From Zymoseptoria tritici IPO323 (Eukaryota; Ascomycota; Dothideomycetes; Mycosphaerellales; Mycosphaerellaceae): DNA of 64,000 nucleotides. Shown one piece after another: positions 1 through 11,058 of the stretch (its first letter is position 1; every line of letters begins with the position of its first letter). The notes beneath the pieces are model-generated. The model saw only the letters and a program-made list of their open reading frames with translations. It ran no database searches and had not been told where the DNA came from. The position numbers and the translations under genes are program-made. The stretch lies in NCBI RefSeq assembly GCF_000219625.1, contig NC_018212.1, positions 1,178,001 to 1,242,000 on the forward strand, given 5' to 3'.

Positions 1-1077
1 GCATTCTGGTATCCGGCGGACATCACTGCCCTTCGGATAGCGTTCTTTTATGCCTGCGGGCAGTTCTCCGGTACGATCAGTGGGCTGCTTGCATTTGCGA
101 TCTCGTACATGAACGGAGTTGGTGGTCTGGCAGGGTGGCGGTATGTGGTTTCGTTCATCCTCGGCCATCATGATGCTGACTGAACGTTAGCTGGGTCTTT
201 ATCTTCGAAGGAATTCCTCCCATCCTCTGCGGGTTTTACACGTACTTCATGCTTCCCAACTATCCTGAGACATTCAAATCTCTGACCGAGGCTGAGAGGG
301 AGGCGATCCTCGATGCCTTGCCCAAGACGCAACCCTCTTCCAAAGCCAAGACCTGGAATACCGCCGAATCCATCGCCATATTCAAGGATCCGGCCATGCT
401 ATCCTTCACCCTCATCTGGATCTGCCACGCCATTGGCGGCTGGGGCATCAGCCAAGTCTTACCGACCGTAATCTACGACCTCGGTTTCTCCGCCTCTGCA
501 ATCTCCCAAGTCAGTCTCCCTCTACCTCCCACATCATTACCACATACTAACCTCCACTCTCCAGCTCCTCACAATCCCAACATACACCTTCGGCTGCGGC
601 AGCCTCGTCCTCACCGGCTGGCTAATCCACACCCGCCGCCTCCGCTCCTGGCACGCCGCCATCTTCATCGAGTCCCTCGCCTGCCTCTGCTACATCTTGC
701 TCATCGTCGTTCACAATTCCATCGCGAAGTACATCCTCGTCACCATCGCCACGGCTTGCTCCATCTGTATATACCCCATCATATGGCCCGAACGAATCCG
801 CGCGGCGCATGGAACGACCACCGCGGGCCTGGTGATTGGACTAACGAATGCCGCGGCGCAGATGGCGGGGATTGTGGGACCGCAGGTTTATCAGACGAAG
901 TTTGGGCCGACGTATAAGGTGAGTTTTGCGGTTAGTATTGGATTGTTGGCGGGTGCTATTGCGGCGATTTGTGTTACTTGGTGGATTGTGGATGGGAGGG
1001 ATCGGAAGAGGGCGGAGGAGAAGGAGGTGGAGGAAGATTTGAAGGTGGTTGGAGCGAAGGCAGTGGTGCGGTTTTAG
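1..1077 (+). CDS. MFS transporter, Dal5/allantoate permease-like (5' truncated by window edge)
   Basis: Partial gene: coding begins before base 1 and ends at a TAG at 1075-1077. Exons are <1..140, 191..509 and 565..1077; the introns (141-190 and 510-564) have GT..AG ends, and removing them gives one open frame. The product holds the C-terminal half of a major facilitator protein, with several hydrophobic helices, the loop 'FYTYFMLPNYPETFKSLTE' and a basic, Glu-rich cytoplasmic tail (KRAEEKEVEED). The short helix-loop 'GWGISQVLPTVIYDLG' and the central loop with 'LPNYPET' are typical of the anion:cation symporter (Dal5/allantoate permease) group in fungi, which import nicotinate, allantoate, ureido compounds or vitamins across the plasma membrane. 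Substrate cannot be told from sequence. It converges on the ura6 gene only 24 bp away. Confidence 0.85.
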
Positions 1078-1101
1078 GTACTCATTCTCTTGTGTATGCA
1101 T

Positions 1102-1848
1102 CTACTTGGTCACCTCCTTGACCTTCTCCTTGATCTTGTCTCCGAGACCTTTCTTCTCGGCGGCAGTCTCCTTCTCGACTCCGGCCTTGGAGAAACCCTC
1201 CTGAACCTTCTTGTACACCTCTTCTGGACTCGCGCTGGCGTCCACCTTGACAACCCTATCTTCGCTACCGAACATGTCCACGACCGGCATGCTAGTCTCG
1301 ACAAACGTCCTGAAACGCTTCTTGATGCTCTCCTCGTTGTCATCCGCTCTTCCACTCGTCTTTCCACGGTTGAGCAGCCTTTCTCTCATCGTCTCCTCAG
1401 GACAATCAAAGAACAGCGTGAACTTGCTCTTGACAACCTGCCTCTCAAACTCCACCGCCTGATCCATCTTCCGCGGGAATCCGTCGATCAAGAACTTCCT
1501 GTTTCCAGTCGTCTCAATGGTATGCGTCATGGCGTTCTCCAACAACTTGATCGTCACTTCCATCGGCACAATTTGTCCTTCTTTGATGTACGTCCGAATC
1601 ATGTCGCCGAACTGCGAGCCGGGACGATCTTGCTCCTCACGTAGAAGGTCGCCGGCCGAGAGGTGCTTGAAGCCGTAGTCGCGGACGAGGTTCGCACATT
1701 GTGTTCCTTTGCCTGCACCTGGCCCGCCGAGGACGAAGATCACGAGAGCTTCATTGGGGCCGGTGCCGGGTGAGAAAAAAGGCTTGTCACGCTTCGGGAG
1801 GGCGTTGAGAGCCGGGATGGCGGCTGCGTTCTCGGGAATGACGGGCAT
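1102..1848 (-). CDS. ura6: UMP/CMP kinase (uridylate kinase)
   Basis: A 248-residue adenylate-kinase-family protein that phosphorylates UMP (and CMP) to the diphosphate in pyrimidine nucleotide synthesis. The P-loop GGPGAGKGTQ is near residue 41, the NMP-binding motif FLIDGFPRKMDQA near 119, and the LID arginines sit in GKTSGRADDNEESIKKRF; this combination is characteristic of Ura6 rather than adenylate kinase. The Lys-rich C-terminal tail (KIKEKVKEVTK) is extra compared with yeast Ura6. The start at 1848 gives MPVIPENAAAIPAL, but the same frame stays open upstream without an ATG and reads as plausible coding (SGQEDVETRNNKPT). A mitochondrial-type N-terminus lies just upstream in another frame, so the true protein may be longer (see 1856-2182). 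Confidence 0.9.
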   Translation of the reverse strand: MPVIPENAAAIPALNALPKRDKPFFSPGTGPNEALVIFVLGGPGAGKGTQCANLVRDYGFKHLSAGDLLREEQDRPGSQFGDMIRTYIKEGQIVPMEVTIKLLENAMTHTIETTGNRKFLIDGFPRKMDQAVEFERQVVKSKFTLFFDCPEETMRERLLNRGKTSGRADDNEESIKKRFRTFVETSMPVVDMFGSEDRVVKVDASASPEEVYKKVQEGFSKAGVEKETAAEKKGLGDKIKEKVKEVTK

Positions 1849-1855
1849 GGTTGGT

Positions 1856-2182
1856 TTATTGTTCCGTGTCTCGACGTCTTCCTGGCCACTCTTGTTTGTC
1901 CGCTGGTGCCTTGTCGCCGGCTGTGTATCGCTGATGAGTCTGGCCTACTCTAGCTTTCGCGAGGAAGTAGAAGGAGCCGCTGCCGAGGAAGAAAATGGCG
2001 ACTAGAGGGAGGAGCGGGAGTGATTGGCGGTTCGTTGGCCGGCGTGGTGGTGGCGGTGTAGGAGTGACGGGAGTCTTGGATGGATCAGATCTGAGCTGGC
2101 TAGTGCGACTGAGTTGGCGGATTGTTTGAGCACGTGAGAGGTTTTGGTACTGCGCGAGGGCGACACGGCGGTGGGCGAGCAT
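1856..2182 (-). CDS. possible N-terminal extension of the UMP/CMP kinase, in a different frame
   Basis: A 108-codon open frame starting at an ATG at 2182 and ending 7 bp before the ura6 ATG, on the same strand. It encodes a basic, Arg-rich amphipathic start (MLAHRRVALAQYQNL), a Pro-rich linker and one hydrophobic segment (LPLLPLVAIFFLGSGSFYFL) followed by AKARVGQ. This is the layout of a mitochondrial or membrane presequence. Tight linkage and shared orientation suggest it is the 5' part of ura6, joined either by an unrecognised intron or broken by a frameshift around 1895-1945. The only GT..AG segment restoring the frame there is 28 nt, too short for a normal fungal intron. A separate micro-gene or leader ORF is the alternative. 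Confidence 0.4.
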   Translation of the reverse strand: MLAHRRVALAQYQNLSRAQTIRQLSRTSQLRSDPSKTPVTPTPPPPRRPTNRQSLPLLPLVAIFFLGSGSFYFLAKARVGQTHQRYTAGDKAPADKQEWPGRRRDTEQ

Positions 2183-2893
2183 TGTGGTGGAAAGAAACTG
2201 TTACTTGGTGCAAGCGAATGGCGCCGGGGTCAATTGAAGCTTTGTTGATGTGCGGCCAATCAAATAAATGTGAGATTCGGTTGGAGATCAAGGTAAGAGT
2301 TACTCGACTTTCATGTGAACGTCTGTCAGGATACATTGCACACTTCTTGTCTATATTGGCCTGGAAGATAGAAGTGAATGTTACAATTGAATGCTCCATC
2401 ATCACATATGGACTCGAAACATGAGACAGCGCTTGCGGATAGAGCTACCCCGAGACATTCGTTCGGTCGGCGGGGAGCTGTACTGATAGCCATGGGCTCC
2501 CGCTGTGGTCTCTGTCAATCCACTACTTGACATATCTGCTAGCAAGAGGAATCGTACATGAACGTTGTTGTTGACTTGCTACAACAAATACTAGAAGATA
2601 CCACAGGATGCAGGGCAAATCTTAAGAAACGGCATCCTTGAGCTTATTGCCTGGCCGATCGGCGGTGTATGTGCCGACTTTGAGCCGCATGCCTCGTATC
2701 GTCACACGCCGGACCACGCAGAGAAAAGAGGGTACGAAACAGCTCACCGGGTGAGGTCGTGTGAGATACATACCGCCTGTCGTGTTTCCCGAAGTCCTTA
2801 TCTTTGCTCTCCAGGCCTCTTTCGAAGCAACGGAAGTCCTTCTCCTCTCCTCCATTCCCTTGACGAGTCCTCGACCGAAAAGCTGGCGACAAC
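2183..2893. other. intergenic spacer between divergent ura6 and the vacuolar amino-acid transporter gene
   Basis: No coding pattern recognised. The stretch probably holds the promoters of both divergent genes; no clear TATA element or repeat stands out. Confidence 0.5.
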
Positions 2894-5269
2894 ATGCCGG
2901 CCCAACATCGCGACTCGTCCGCTTCGGACAGGGCGAGACCTATACCGTCGGGGAGCACAGCTGCTGACGCCATGAGCATAGCTGGATCTCCATCGACCAG
3001 GGCGTCTCGGACCGCTCGTCTGGCCTCAACTCCCGTCATCGGTTCACCGAGCGGCCAGTCAACACCGAATGCACAGCCGGAAAGCACAGAACAAGCACAG
3101 GAGCCACTCGCTGGAGCATCCGGAACATCCATCCCCGGACCTGGCGCATCATCCCTCTCACAGGCTCTCCGAGGATCACATTCTCCGAGCAGATTCGGCC
3201 AGACGGCAGCGAGAGAAAGAGGAGGATCGATGCGGAGATATGAGAGCCCAGATCCGGGATCGTTCACTCCGCAGTCATATGTCACGCAGCTTGGTCGCAG
3301 TCCAAGCGTGAAGGAGGATATCGAAGTGCTGAAAAGACATTTGGTGGGACCGCAAGGTGGGTCTGAAGCGGGTTCGCCCAGGAGAGGATCCGGATTTCCT
3401 TCAGATCAAGGGCAGTCAAGCGCTGCTGCACAAGATGAGGAGTTTTCGAGTCTACAACTGCAAGGTGGAGATACGACACGGCATATCTATCGCTATGCGG
3501 AGAAGGCTCAGCGGGAGCAAGACGATGCAGCACGGTTGAAGAGGAGTATGAGCTACAGTGCGCCAAAGAAGGCAGCTCTTGATTCCGAGGGAGACGATAT
3601 TTCGTTCATACAAAAACCGGGTGGATTCCGCCGCGAGCATTTGCGCCGGACTGCAGGCTCGCCAGCTCCTTCGAGCACGAATCCGAGGACACGATACGGC
3701 ACGATTGATCAAGAAGCATACACCGAGCCGTCCAGACCGAAATTTGTCACCAGCAATTTCATCGAGTTCTTGACATTGTACGGTCACTTCGCTGGAGAAG
3801 AGCTGGAAGAGGATGACGAGGTTCTGGATCGGGACGAGTACTTCTCATCAGATGCGTATGAAGAGGCCACCACAGAAGGCGACGACAACCGATCAGATCG
3901 CGATTGGGGTGAGGACTCAGCACTACTCACTCCTGGCAAACGCAAGCGGAAGCGGAAGACCCGATCAGCTGGGACAGGAACACCGTTCGGCGCTGCTATG
4001 CTGTTGCTGAAGTCCTTCGTCGGAACGGGAGTGCTGTTCCTTCCTCGAGCGTACCTAAATGGTGGCATGCTGTTTTCGAATATTGTCCTACTGGGTATTG
4101 CAGCCCTATCGTACTACTGCTTCATCCTGCTCGTCAGCGTCCGGCTAAAAGTCCAATGCTCATTCGGCGACATGGGTCAGAGAATTTTCGGCAACTACTT
4201 CCGCAACTTCATCAACTTCTCCCTGGTCATTTCACAAATCGGATTCTCCTCAGCATATATCGTCTTCGTCGCGGAGAACCTCCGTGCTTTCGTACTTGCC
4301 GTCACGCGCTGCAAGACGGACATCAACATTGGCATCATGATTCTCATCCAGATGGTCATCTTCCTGCCACTCTCACTGTACCGCAACATCAACCAGATCC
4401 AAAAGCTGGCTCTTCTCGCCGACCTCTTCATTCTCCTCGGTCTTATTTACGTCTACTTCTACGACGTCAAGACGATCGTCAAGCAAGGCGGCATCGGCGA
4501 CATTGAAAACTTCAACCCAGAATACTGGACGCTCCTCATCGGAACAGCAATCTTCACCTTCGAAGGCGTCGGCCTCGTCATTCCAATCCAAAGCGGCATG
4601 GCGGACCCGCGGAAATTCCCCAAAGTCATGGGCACAGTCATGATCATCGTCACAGTCGTCTTCATCAGTGCGGGAGCCCTCTCCTACGCTGCCTACGGTT
4701 CTAAGACCAAGACCGTTATCCTTCTCAACATGCCGCAAGACGACAAGCTCGTCAACGCCGTGCAGTTCATCTACAGTCTGGCCATCCTGCTGTCCACGCC
4801 GTTGCAAATCTACCCTGCGATCGAGATTACCAGCCAGCAACTCTTCAGCCGTACTGGCAAGTACAACCCGTGGATCAAGTGGAAGAAGAATATCTTCCGA
4901 TTCTTCATGGTCGCTTTGTGTGCGACGATTGCGTGGGCCGGTGCGAATGATTTGGACAAGTTTGTGAGCTTGGTCGGTAGCTTTGCTTGCATACCGCTTG
5001 TCTATATCTATCCAGTAAGTCCCAAACACTCCTTCACCTCTGCATTTGTGGAATCTTGGCTGACAAAATCATAGCCACTCATGCACTACCGCGCCGTTGC
5101 CACGAAGAACTGGCACCGAGTCGTAGACGTCTTCCTAGTCATCTTCGGCATCGCGATGATGAGCTATACTACATCTTTGACGGTCATCGCTTGGGCATCT
5201 GGACAGCAGGAGAAGTCGCCGGGATATTGCGACAACGGCGGGCCGGATGGGGTTTATTTCTTCAACTGA
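2894..5269 (+). CDS. vacuolar amino-acid transporter, Avt3/Avt4-like (AAAP family)
   Basis: Exons 2894..5014 and 5075..5269; the 60-nt intron has a GTAAGT donor and a CTGAC branch site just before its CATAG end. The 771-residue-class product has a long Ser/Pro-rich hydrophilic N-terminus (about 350 residues) that is cytosolic in Avt3/Avt4, then a basic GKRKRKRKTRS stretch, then about 11 hydrophobic helices starting with 'FGAAMLLLKSFVGTGVLFLP', the signature first helix of SLC36/Avt3 proteins. Later helices include 'IFTFEGVGLVIPIQSGM'. Yeast homologues export neutral amino acids from the vacuole lumen to the cytosol. The intron lies inside the last-but-two helix, where reading through would truncate the protein. 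Confidence 0.92.
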
Positions 5270-6885
5270 GGAGCAGGATTACGACCCTATTACGAGCGAC
5301 TGAGTCAGGCCTCACGAATTCGGAAGGTACAACGGCGGCGGAGATGCTGGGTGCATAGATCGCAGCATGATGGCAGCATGGCCTTGATTGGCGACAGTAT
5401 GGATCGGCGTTCTCTGGCGGCGGCGCATAGCGGATTGCTCCGCATTGAATGCACAGGGCTTGTACGAGTTAATGTGGAGTCACGACATAGACTTGTATAG
5501 AGCGCAAATGAAGGTGCTAGAGACGGTCAGGTACGTATCAATTTTCTTTTGCGTGAGCCTGTTCATTTGTGCCTTGGATAAGTTGGGCTCTATCGTTCGC
5601 TGGCGTAAGTTGTTGGTGACTTGCTCCGTGAGTGGTCTGCTTTCTTTCTGCATGATGCAGTAACGATTTCCTTTCTCTGCCTTCCAATCGAGGAACAGGC
5701 GTGCGATGGAGTTTGTTGGCCGGGACAGCCAGTATCGCCCCTTTTCGATCACGACGAAACCTCCACTGCCACTTGGAACCCATCCGGCCGCAGGACTCTC
5801 ACACATGCATCCAATTTCTTAGACAAAACCACGAGTACACTCCGTCCGACTCCCACTCCCGTCCATCTCCGCCTCCCGTCATCCCGCCCAACCCGCCCCT
5901 CGCCGCGCAGTTCCACCTACTTATCCCCCGCCAACCCGCCAGTCCTCCACGTTCTCCGCTTGATCACATTCCGGGCCGGTTGCTCCTTAGCACAGCGGAT
6001 TATGGCGCTTTAGCGCTCAGGGGTCGAGTAGCAAACCAGCTAGAACCGATTTCGCAGCGGGGGCAGTACCACGATCATCGTTCCTATGTCTAAGGGGGTT
6101 GTGTCCAGTCGACGTGGCTAAGTCGGTTTCTCATGTCTCTTTGGAGATGTTCTTTTGGGGTTTTGAGCGATTCGCAGATCAAAAAGGCGCTGAGGTTTCT
6201 CCTTTTACAGGAGCGAGGGATTCTTTTTGCCATTTACGGACAGCGCAGAGGTTCTCTGTCGCTCGATGCGGCGCACGGAGGCGTCTGTTTCGCTTTGATT
6301 CCGATGGTCCGGGAGGTGCCGAGATTCAGTGCAGTTGGGCTTCCACTTGCCAGTCTCGCGCTGTCTCGTGCTACAGTCACTTCACATTCGGCGGATTGAA
6401 AGGCATTGGGCTTGATCTTCTGCCATTCACGGCGCAGATTAGCTGCTTTGTATTTTCATCCAAGAGAGCAAGACTGGTGAACTTGTTCATAGGATGCAAG
6501 CCTGGCGCCTGTTCTCGTCGCTTAGAACGATGGATCGCTCTAGATAGGACACAATGATAGATCGAGGACTTGAGTGAGAGGAACACTTGACCTGACCATG
6601 AACTTGAACTACAACCCCTATACCTCATGCGTCTCCAATCACGTGCCATGTGTCCTGAGCTAAGAGACTAGTTTCGGCGTCGGGTCCGGCAGCTGCGAAC
6701 CATGCTTCGGCAGACGAGGACGGGTAAGGATTTAGCACCCATTGGAAGCAGTTGCGACAAGCGTTGGCGTAGAGCATGCAGTAGGCCTTGTAGATGTTTC
6801 CTTTTCTCATATGATTCGCACTGTTGCAAACCTGCTTTCACGACCGTGTACGGCAAAATTGACACGAACGCCGTGTCTCGCAAGG
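5270..6885. other. intergenic region with a pyrimidine-rich tract
   Basis: Contains the 3' flank of the transporter gene and the upstream region of the muconate-cyclase-type gene. The part around 5840-5960 is strongly C/T-rich on the + strand, as in fungal promoters or 5' leaders. Several open frames cross it (for example 6099-6557 +) but none resembles a known family or shows coding character, so no gene is called. Confidence 0.5.
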
Positions 6886-8327
6886 ATGAAGCATCATTTG
6901 ATGATTGGAACCTGGTATGATTTAAAGCTTTCATTCTGCTTCGTACTTCCGCCAGACTTCTGTACGACATCACACAGCTCTGAACACTGTTGACCGCGAC
7001 TCGAAAGCTCCTGTACAGAGCAAGGCAGTCTTCTCGTCCCATCTGGCTTCGAACGTCTGGCAAATGAACGCAAATCTTGACAAGGCACTTCGCTGACATG
7101 CAACATCAAGGACGCCTCCAGGAGCCATATTCACAGTCGAGTTCGATGACGAGAAACTATCGCTGGAGCTGGTGAAGCGGACAGAGATTCCGGAAGATCA
7201 GCCAATTTCATGGATGACATTCGACGTACGGTTGTGAACGACAGTGGCATTCAACCTGCTAATATTGAGTTTAGCATGCTCGAAAGAACATCTACGGAGC
7301 TGGGATGAAGAAATGGGGATCTTACGCTGTCGAAAGCCCGACAGAAATCGTACACAGTACTTCGTTACTTATGGGAGGACATCGTACGTTCAGCCTTTCT
7401 CTGGTCGAGGTCGTCGACTGACCATGACACTACAGCGAGAGCGAATGATACCGACACCAAGACTCGCGCAATCTTCGTCCTGGCCGCTCAGAAACCGCCC
7501 TACAACGTCTACGGCAATCCATTCTACGACCATGCCGGCTTCCTCAACGTCCATAGCGTCACATCGACCGGCGCGCTAGACAAGAACATCCAGAACGCCG
7601 AACTGGACGAACGTTCTGCAATCCACGGCATGGTCTTCGACCCTGAAGAGGAGTATCTCTACTCAGCCGACATGTGGTCCAATAAAATATGGTGCCACAA
7701 GAAAGTACGCAACCCTCCACCCGCCAGCTGCCTCAACCTTCCCAACTAACACCACCACAGCACCCCGAAACAGGCCTCCTCACTCTCGTCGGCAGCGTGG
7801 AAGCTCCTTCATCCGGCGACCACCCACGCTGGGTCGAGACATCTCCCTCCGGCGCTTACCTCTACGTCCTCATGGAAGCCGGCAACCGACTCTGCATCTA
7901 CGTGATCGACCCCACCACCCGCATGCCCGTCTACACCCGCACGCAATACCCTCTCATCCCTCCCGGCATGGACGCCATCAACCCGAAAATGTACCGCTCC
8001 GACGTCGTGTTCCGCTCGAAAAGCGGAGAGTACCTATTCGCGACTTCCCGCTCCAACAGCCCGAAATTGACGGGTTACATTGCGGCGTTCAAGCTGGGCA
8101 AGGAAGGGGAGGTTCTGAAGCAGATATGTTTGAATCCCACGCCCACGAGTGGAGGGCATAGTAATGCTGTTAGCCCGTGTCCGTGGACAGATGAGTGGAT
8201 CGCGCTGTGTGATGATGAGCAGGGGTGGGTGGAGATTTATCGGTGGCATGAGGAGTTCTTGGGAAGGGTGGCGCATTTGGATATTAAGGAGCCGGGGTTT
8301 GGGATGAATGCGATTTGGTATGATTGA
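6886..8327 (+). CDS. 3-carboxy-cis,cis-muconate cyclase-type lactonizing enzyme (seven-bladed beta-propeller)
   Basis: Five exons: 6886..6914, 7111..7225, 7275..7383, 7436..7704 and 7761..8327, giving 362 residues, the usual length of the family. Phases agree at every junction. The first exon encodes MKHHLMIGTW and is recovered only by splicing a 196-nt intron; the next exon continues TPPGAIFTVEF. Family landmarks include 'EDQPISWMTFDHARKN', 'HPRANDTDTKTRAIFV', 'NPFYDHAGFLNVHSV' and 'SGGHSNAVSPCPW'. In the Neurospora enzyme this fold converts 3-carboxy-cis,cis-muconate to 3-carboxymuconolactone in the protocatechuate branch of the beta-ketoadipate pathway, in the cytosol. Many fungal paralogues of this fold lack a proven substrate, so the reaction is inferred. 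It converges on the dehydrogenase gene 64 bp downstream. Confidence 0.88.
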
Positions 8328-8391
8328 GGGGAGGAGAACGAGTCGGGCGAAATTGGGTAGAGATCTGAACGGGCATAGAAGGGAAATGTCT

Positions 8392-9619
8392 TCAAGTCTG
8401 TGCTGCTAAGAAATCTTCCCTCGGCGTGACGAGGATTTTGACGTGCTCGTCCTTGTTGTTGATCAGCTCGTCGAAGCCTTTCGTAACGACGTCTTGCAGT
8501 GCAATGCGGCTGGTGATCATCTTTTCGACGCCTTCGAATTTGCCTGCCAACTTGTCAGCCTCGAGGGAAAAGACGTCAGTACTTGCACAAGGCGTAACAA
8601 ACCTGCGACAAAGTCGTCCACAACATCTTGAAAGTCCTTGTAGTCATACGCCAGCGTGAACTTGACGGTGAGTTCCTTGGTCATGGCTGGGCCGAAAGGC
8701 ACGGAAAACTGGACCCCAAACATCGTCAGCTTGTACACCCAACTGCAATACCCACGCAAAGGAAACGACAAACCTCCTTCTCCCAGCCCGCAACATTGAC
8801 ATACACGCCCCTGATCTTCAACGCATCCATGCCCACTTTCAAGGCCGCTTGAATTCCTGCGCAGTCAAAAACGACGTCCACACCCAACCCGTCCGTTGAG
8901 GTCCTGCACTCTTCCGCGACATCCACTTCCCTCGGGTTGAAGACGTGTGAGGCCAAATCTTTCGTATGCCGGCTTCTCACCTCCGTTGGCTCGGATACGA
9001 ACAGCATTTTGGCGCCAACCGCGCGCAGGTCCCACAGTACAGCAAGTCCAATCGGTCCACCGCCGAGCACTAGAACGCTTTTTGCCGGCCAGTCTCCGCG
9101 AGGGATCTCAGAAACAGCTAAAGCGTGGCGAGCAACGGCTAGAGGTTCGATCAATGCCGCTTCATCCATTCTCACGGAGTCAGGAAGAGTATAACACATC
9201 CTCGCGTCCACAGCTGCGTACTGCGAGAACCCTCCTCCAGTCGGGGAATGCAGGCCAAGGAAACCCCAGGATGAACACAGATTGTCAATCCCGTGATTAC
9301 AAGAATGACAGGCATCTTTGCAATTGATACGAGGATCGATCATCACTCTTTGTCCAACTTGAAGGGAAGAAGAAGGGGAAGTCTCAACAACGCGGCCGCA
9401 GAATTCATGGCCGAGAGTTACAGGGTAGGTCGTGTTGGTCAGAGGATGAGGGTGGGAATGAGGACGAATGGCGATGGGTCCGGCGATGTATTCGTGGAGG
9501 TCGGTGCCGCAGATTCCGCACCAATCGATCTCGATGAGGACTTGGTTGGAGGAAGGTGGTGGTTTGGGAATGGATTCGACGCGGATGTCGTTTGCGGCGT
9601 GGAAGCGGGCGGCTTGCAT
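8392..9619 (-). CDS. zinc-dependent medium-chain alcohol dehydrogenase, (R,R)-butanediol dehydrogenase-like
   Basis: Exons (transcript order) 9619..8774, 8708..8603 and 8543..8392; introns are 65 and 59 nt with GT..AG ends. Product 367 residues. Catalytic zinc ligands are visible in CGICGTDLHEY and GHEFCGRVVE, structural-zinc cysteines in 'CKDACHSCNHGIDNLC', and the NAD-binding turn in VLGGGPIGLA. The order of motifs fits the 2,3-butanediol/sorbitol dehydrogenase branch, which oxidises a secondary alcohol to a ketone with NAD+ in the cytosol. Without splicing, the frame runs into the first intron after GWEKE; the spliced reading (KEFSVPFGPAMTKELTVKF) restores the family C-terminus ending LVTPREDFLAAQT. 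The exact substrate is unknown. Confidence 0.9.
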
Positions 9620-11058
9620 GATTGTTGATGTCGTTCAATATCAGACTTGATGATGGTCTTCTGCTGGAGTGGCTTGGCCTCCGGGAGATGGAATGGGATT
9701 CCTCGGCCTCGTGCCTGGAATCCTTTGGCTATGCTTAGGTAGGGTGTCACAGCTTGCGAAAGATCAAGTCCAGACGTTGACTATGGTCGCAACGCGGCCG
9801 ACCAACTTGCCGAGACCCATCCTACGTCCGACCTGACTCCACATATTCGTGTCGTCCTCGGATCCATCATGTCCAAGATGTGGTCGCGTAGAACAACCCC
9901 GCACGCAATGGCTCATCTGCCGGATTCTTCAATGCCCGGGTGATTGGAAAGACCGTCTCAGCCATACTCGTGATCTTCCCATCGACACTGACGTGCGGCT
10001 TTGACATCGCAAATGTTGGTCTTGAGGGTGGGTGTCCAGTTGCAATAGGACGGGTGTTTGGAGACTTTCGAAAATTGAGATGGGACTGCGTCAATAACAG
10101 AGCACAATGTAAGCACTGCGGAAGTCTCCCGTAACGGTTAAGCGATGTAAAGCACTTGCTCTCGGGCTTCCGGGAGGCTGCCAACAGAAGGCAACCAGAT
10201 CTCCTTCTCTCCTAACATCATCCCGACCATACGATCGTGCTCCATCACTCCGCTTCCCTCTCGAAGCATTCCTGGACCAGCAATCATGTCTCCAGCACGC
10301 CATCTCGCCACCTCGCGCTCGCTTGGGACCAGAGGAGTCGTGCAAGGCTCGCCTCACCGTGTAACCCAGACAAGTCCACCAAAGAACATGATCCCCACCG
10401 CAACCACGCACTCAGCATGTGTCCACAGTGACTACGACTCCAGATATAGCCCGCTTGCAAAAGCCACGTCGATGGAAAAAAATCGCTTCCATTGCCTTGG
10501 TCGGAAGACTCGTTGCCTGAAAAATTGGCGGGTGCGGGAAGGTCAAGTGCGGCGATGGGTGTGGCATTCGGCCTCGGGCGAGGGCTTGACGCTATGGTTG
10601 GAGGAGGGGAGCGCGTTCGGAAGGCGGGGTGGGATGGGCAGGGAGTGGTATGCGTGGTCCTGGAAGAAAAGCAACTTTATTTGGCTTCGAGTCCGTGGCG
10701 GAGAGGAGAGTGGTGAAGTGTCGTGGATCGATGGATGAGGAGGGGTGGATCGATCGGGCGACCTCGCTCATCAGCGATTCCCGAGGGAAAGATCCGCGAT
10801 GCGAGATCAAAGTCTTGTCAGCCGTGAGAGCCTCCATTCCCACCCTCCACTTCCCATCCCGATTCCGTGAATCGCATGCAAAAGGCGTCGTCGAATGTCG
10901 AGCCATTTCGAGCCCTTCCCATCCTTGGTCCCGAAACAAAACGACCATCCCTTCCGAAGATATCGCCCTCGAATCCGTAGCAGAGAGAAATCGTTCGCAA
11001 ATCGGTCAAGTGAGGCAGGTCGGTGAAGTGTGGCAGATCAATCCCTCACCTCCCTTCT
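9620..11058. other. intergenic region; no confident gene
   Basis: Contains short open frames only. One on the minus strand (10007 down to 9867, starting MSKPHVSVDGKITSMAE) has coding-like composition for 46 codons but no recognised family. Another minus-strand stretch near 10360-10420 reads VVAVGIMFFGGLVWVTR before a stop, a single hydrophobic helix without a start codon. At 10831-10865 lies a degenerate copy of part of the neighbouring methyltransferase gene. Confidence 0.4.
10831..10865 (-). repeat. degenerate local copy of the methyltransferase 3' coding region
   Basis: About 35 bases here closely match 11130-11164 inside the last exon of the methyltransferase gene, with a handful of substitutions. 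On the minus strand both encode a GKWRV core (GKWRVGMEAL here, GKWRVEMEVL in the gene). The similarity fades on both sides, which suggests an old partial tandem duplication about 300 bp downstream of the parent segment. Confidence 0.5.

Noticed and set aside
6040..6110. Possible snRNA/snoRNA (GATCATCG... then CCTATG) before the muconate-cyclase gene
   Set aside because: Vague likeness to U1 or U3 5' regions, but the U1 5' splice-site-pairing sequence and the U3 box A, C and D motifs are missing.
6099..6557. 152-codon open frame
   Set aside because: No family likeness, no signal or domain, and no splice or promoter context; consistent with chance in GC-rich DNA.
10350..10430. Minus-strand hydrophobic stretch VVAVGIMFFGGLVWVTR
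   Set aside because: Only one short helix before a stop, preceded in frame by a stop and without ATG; no exon could be joined to it with confidence.
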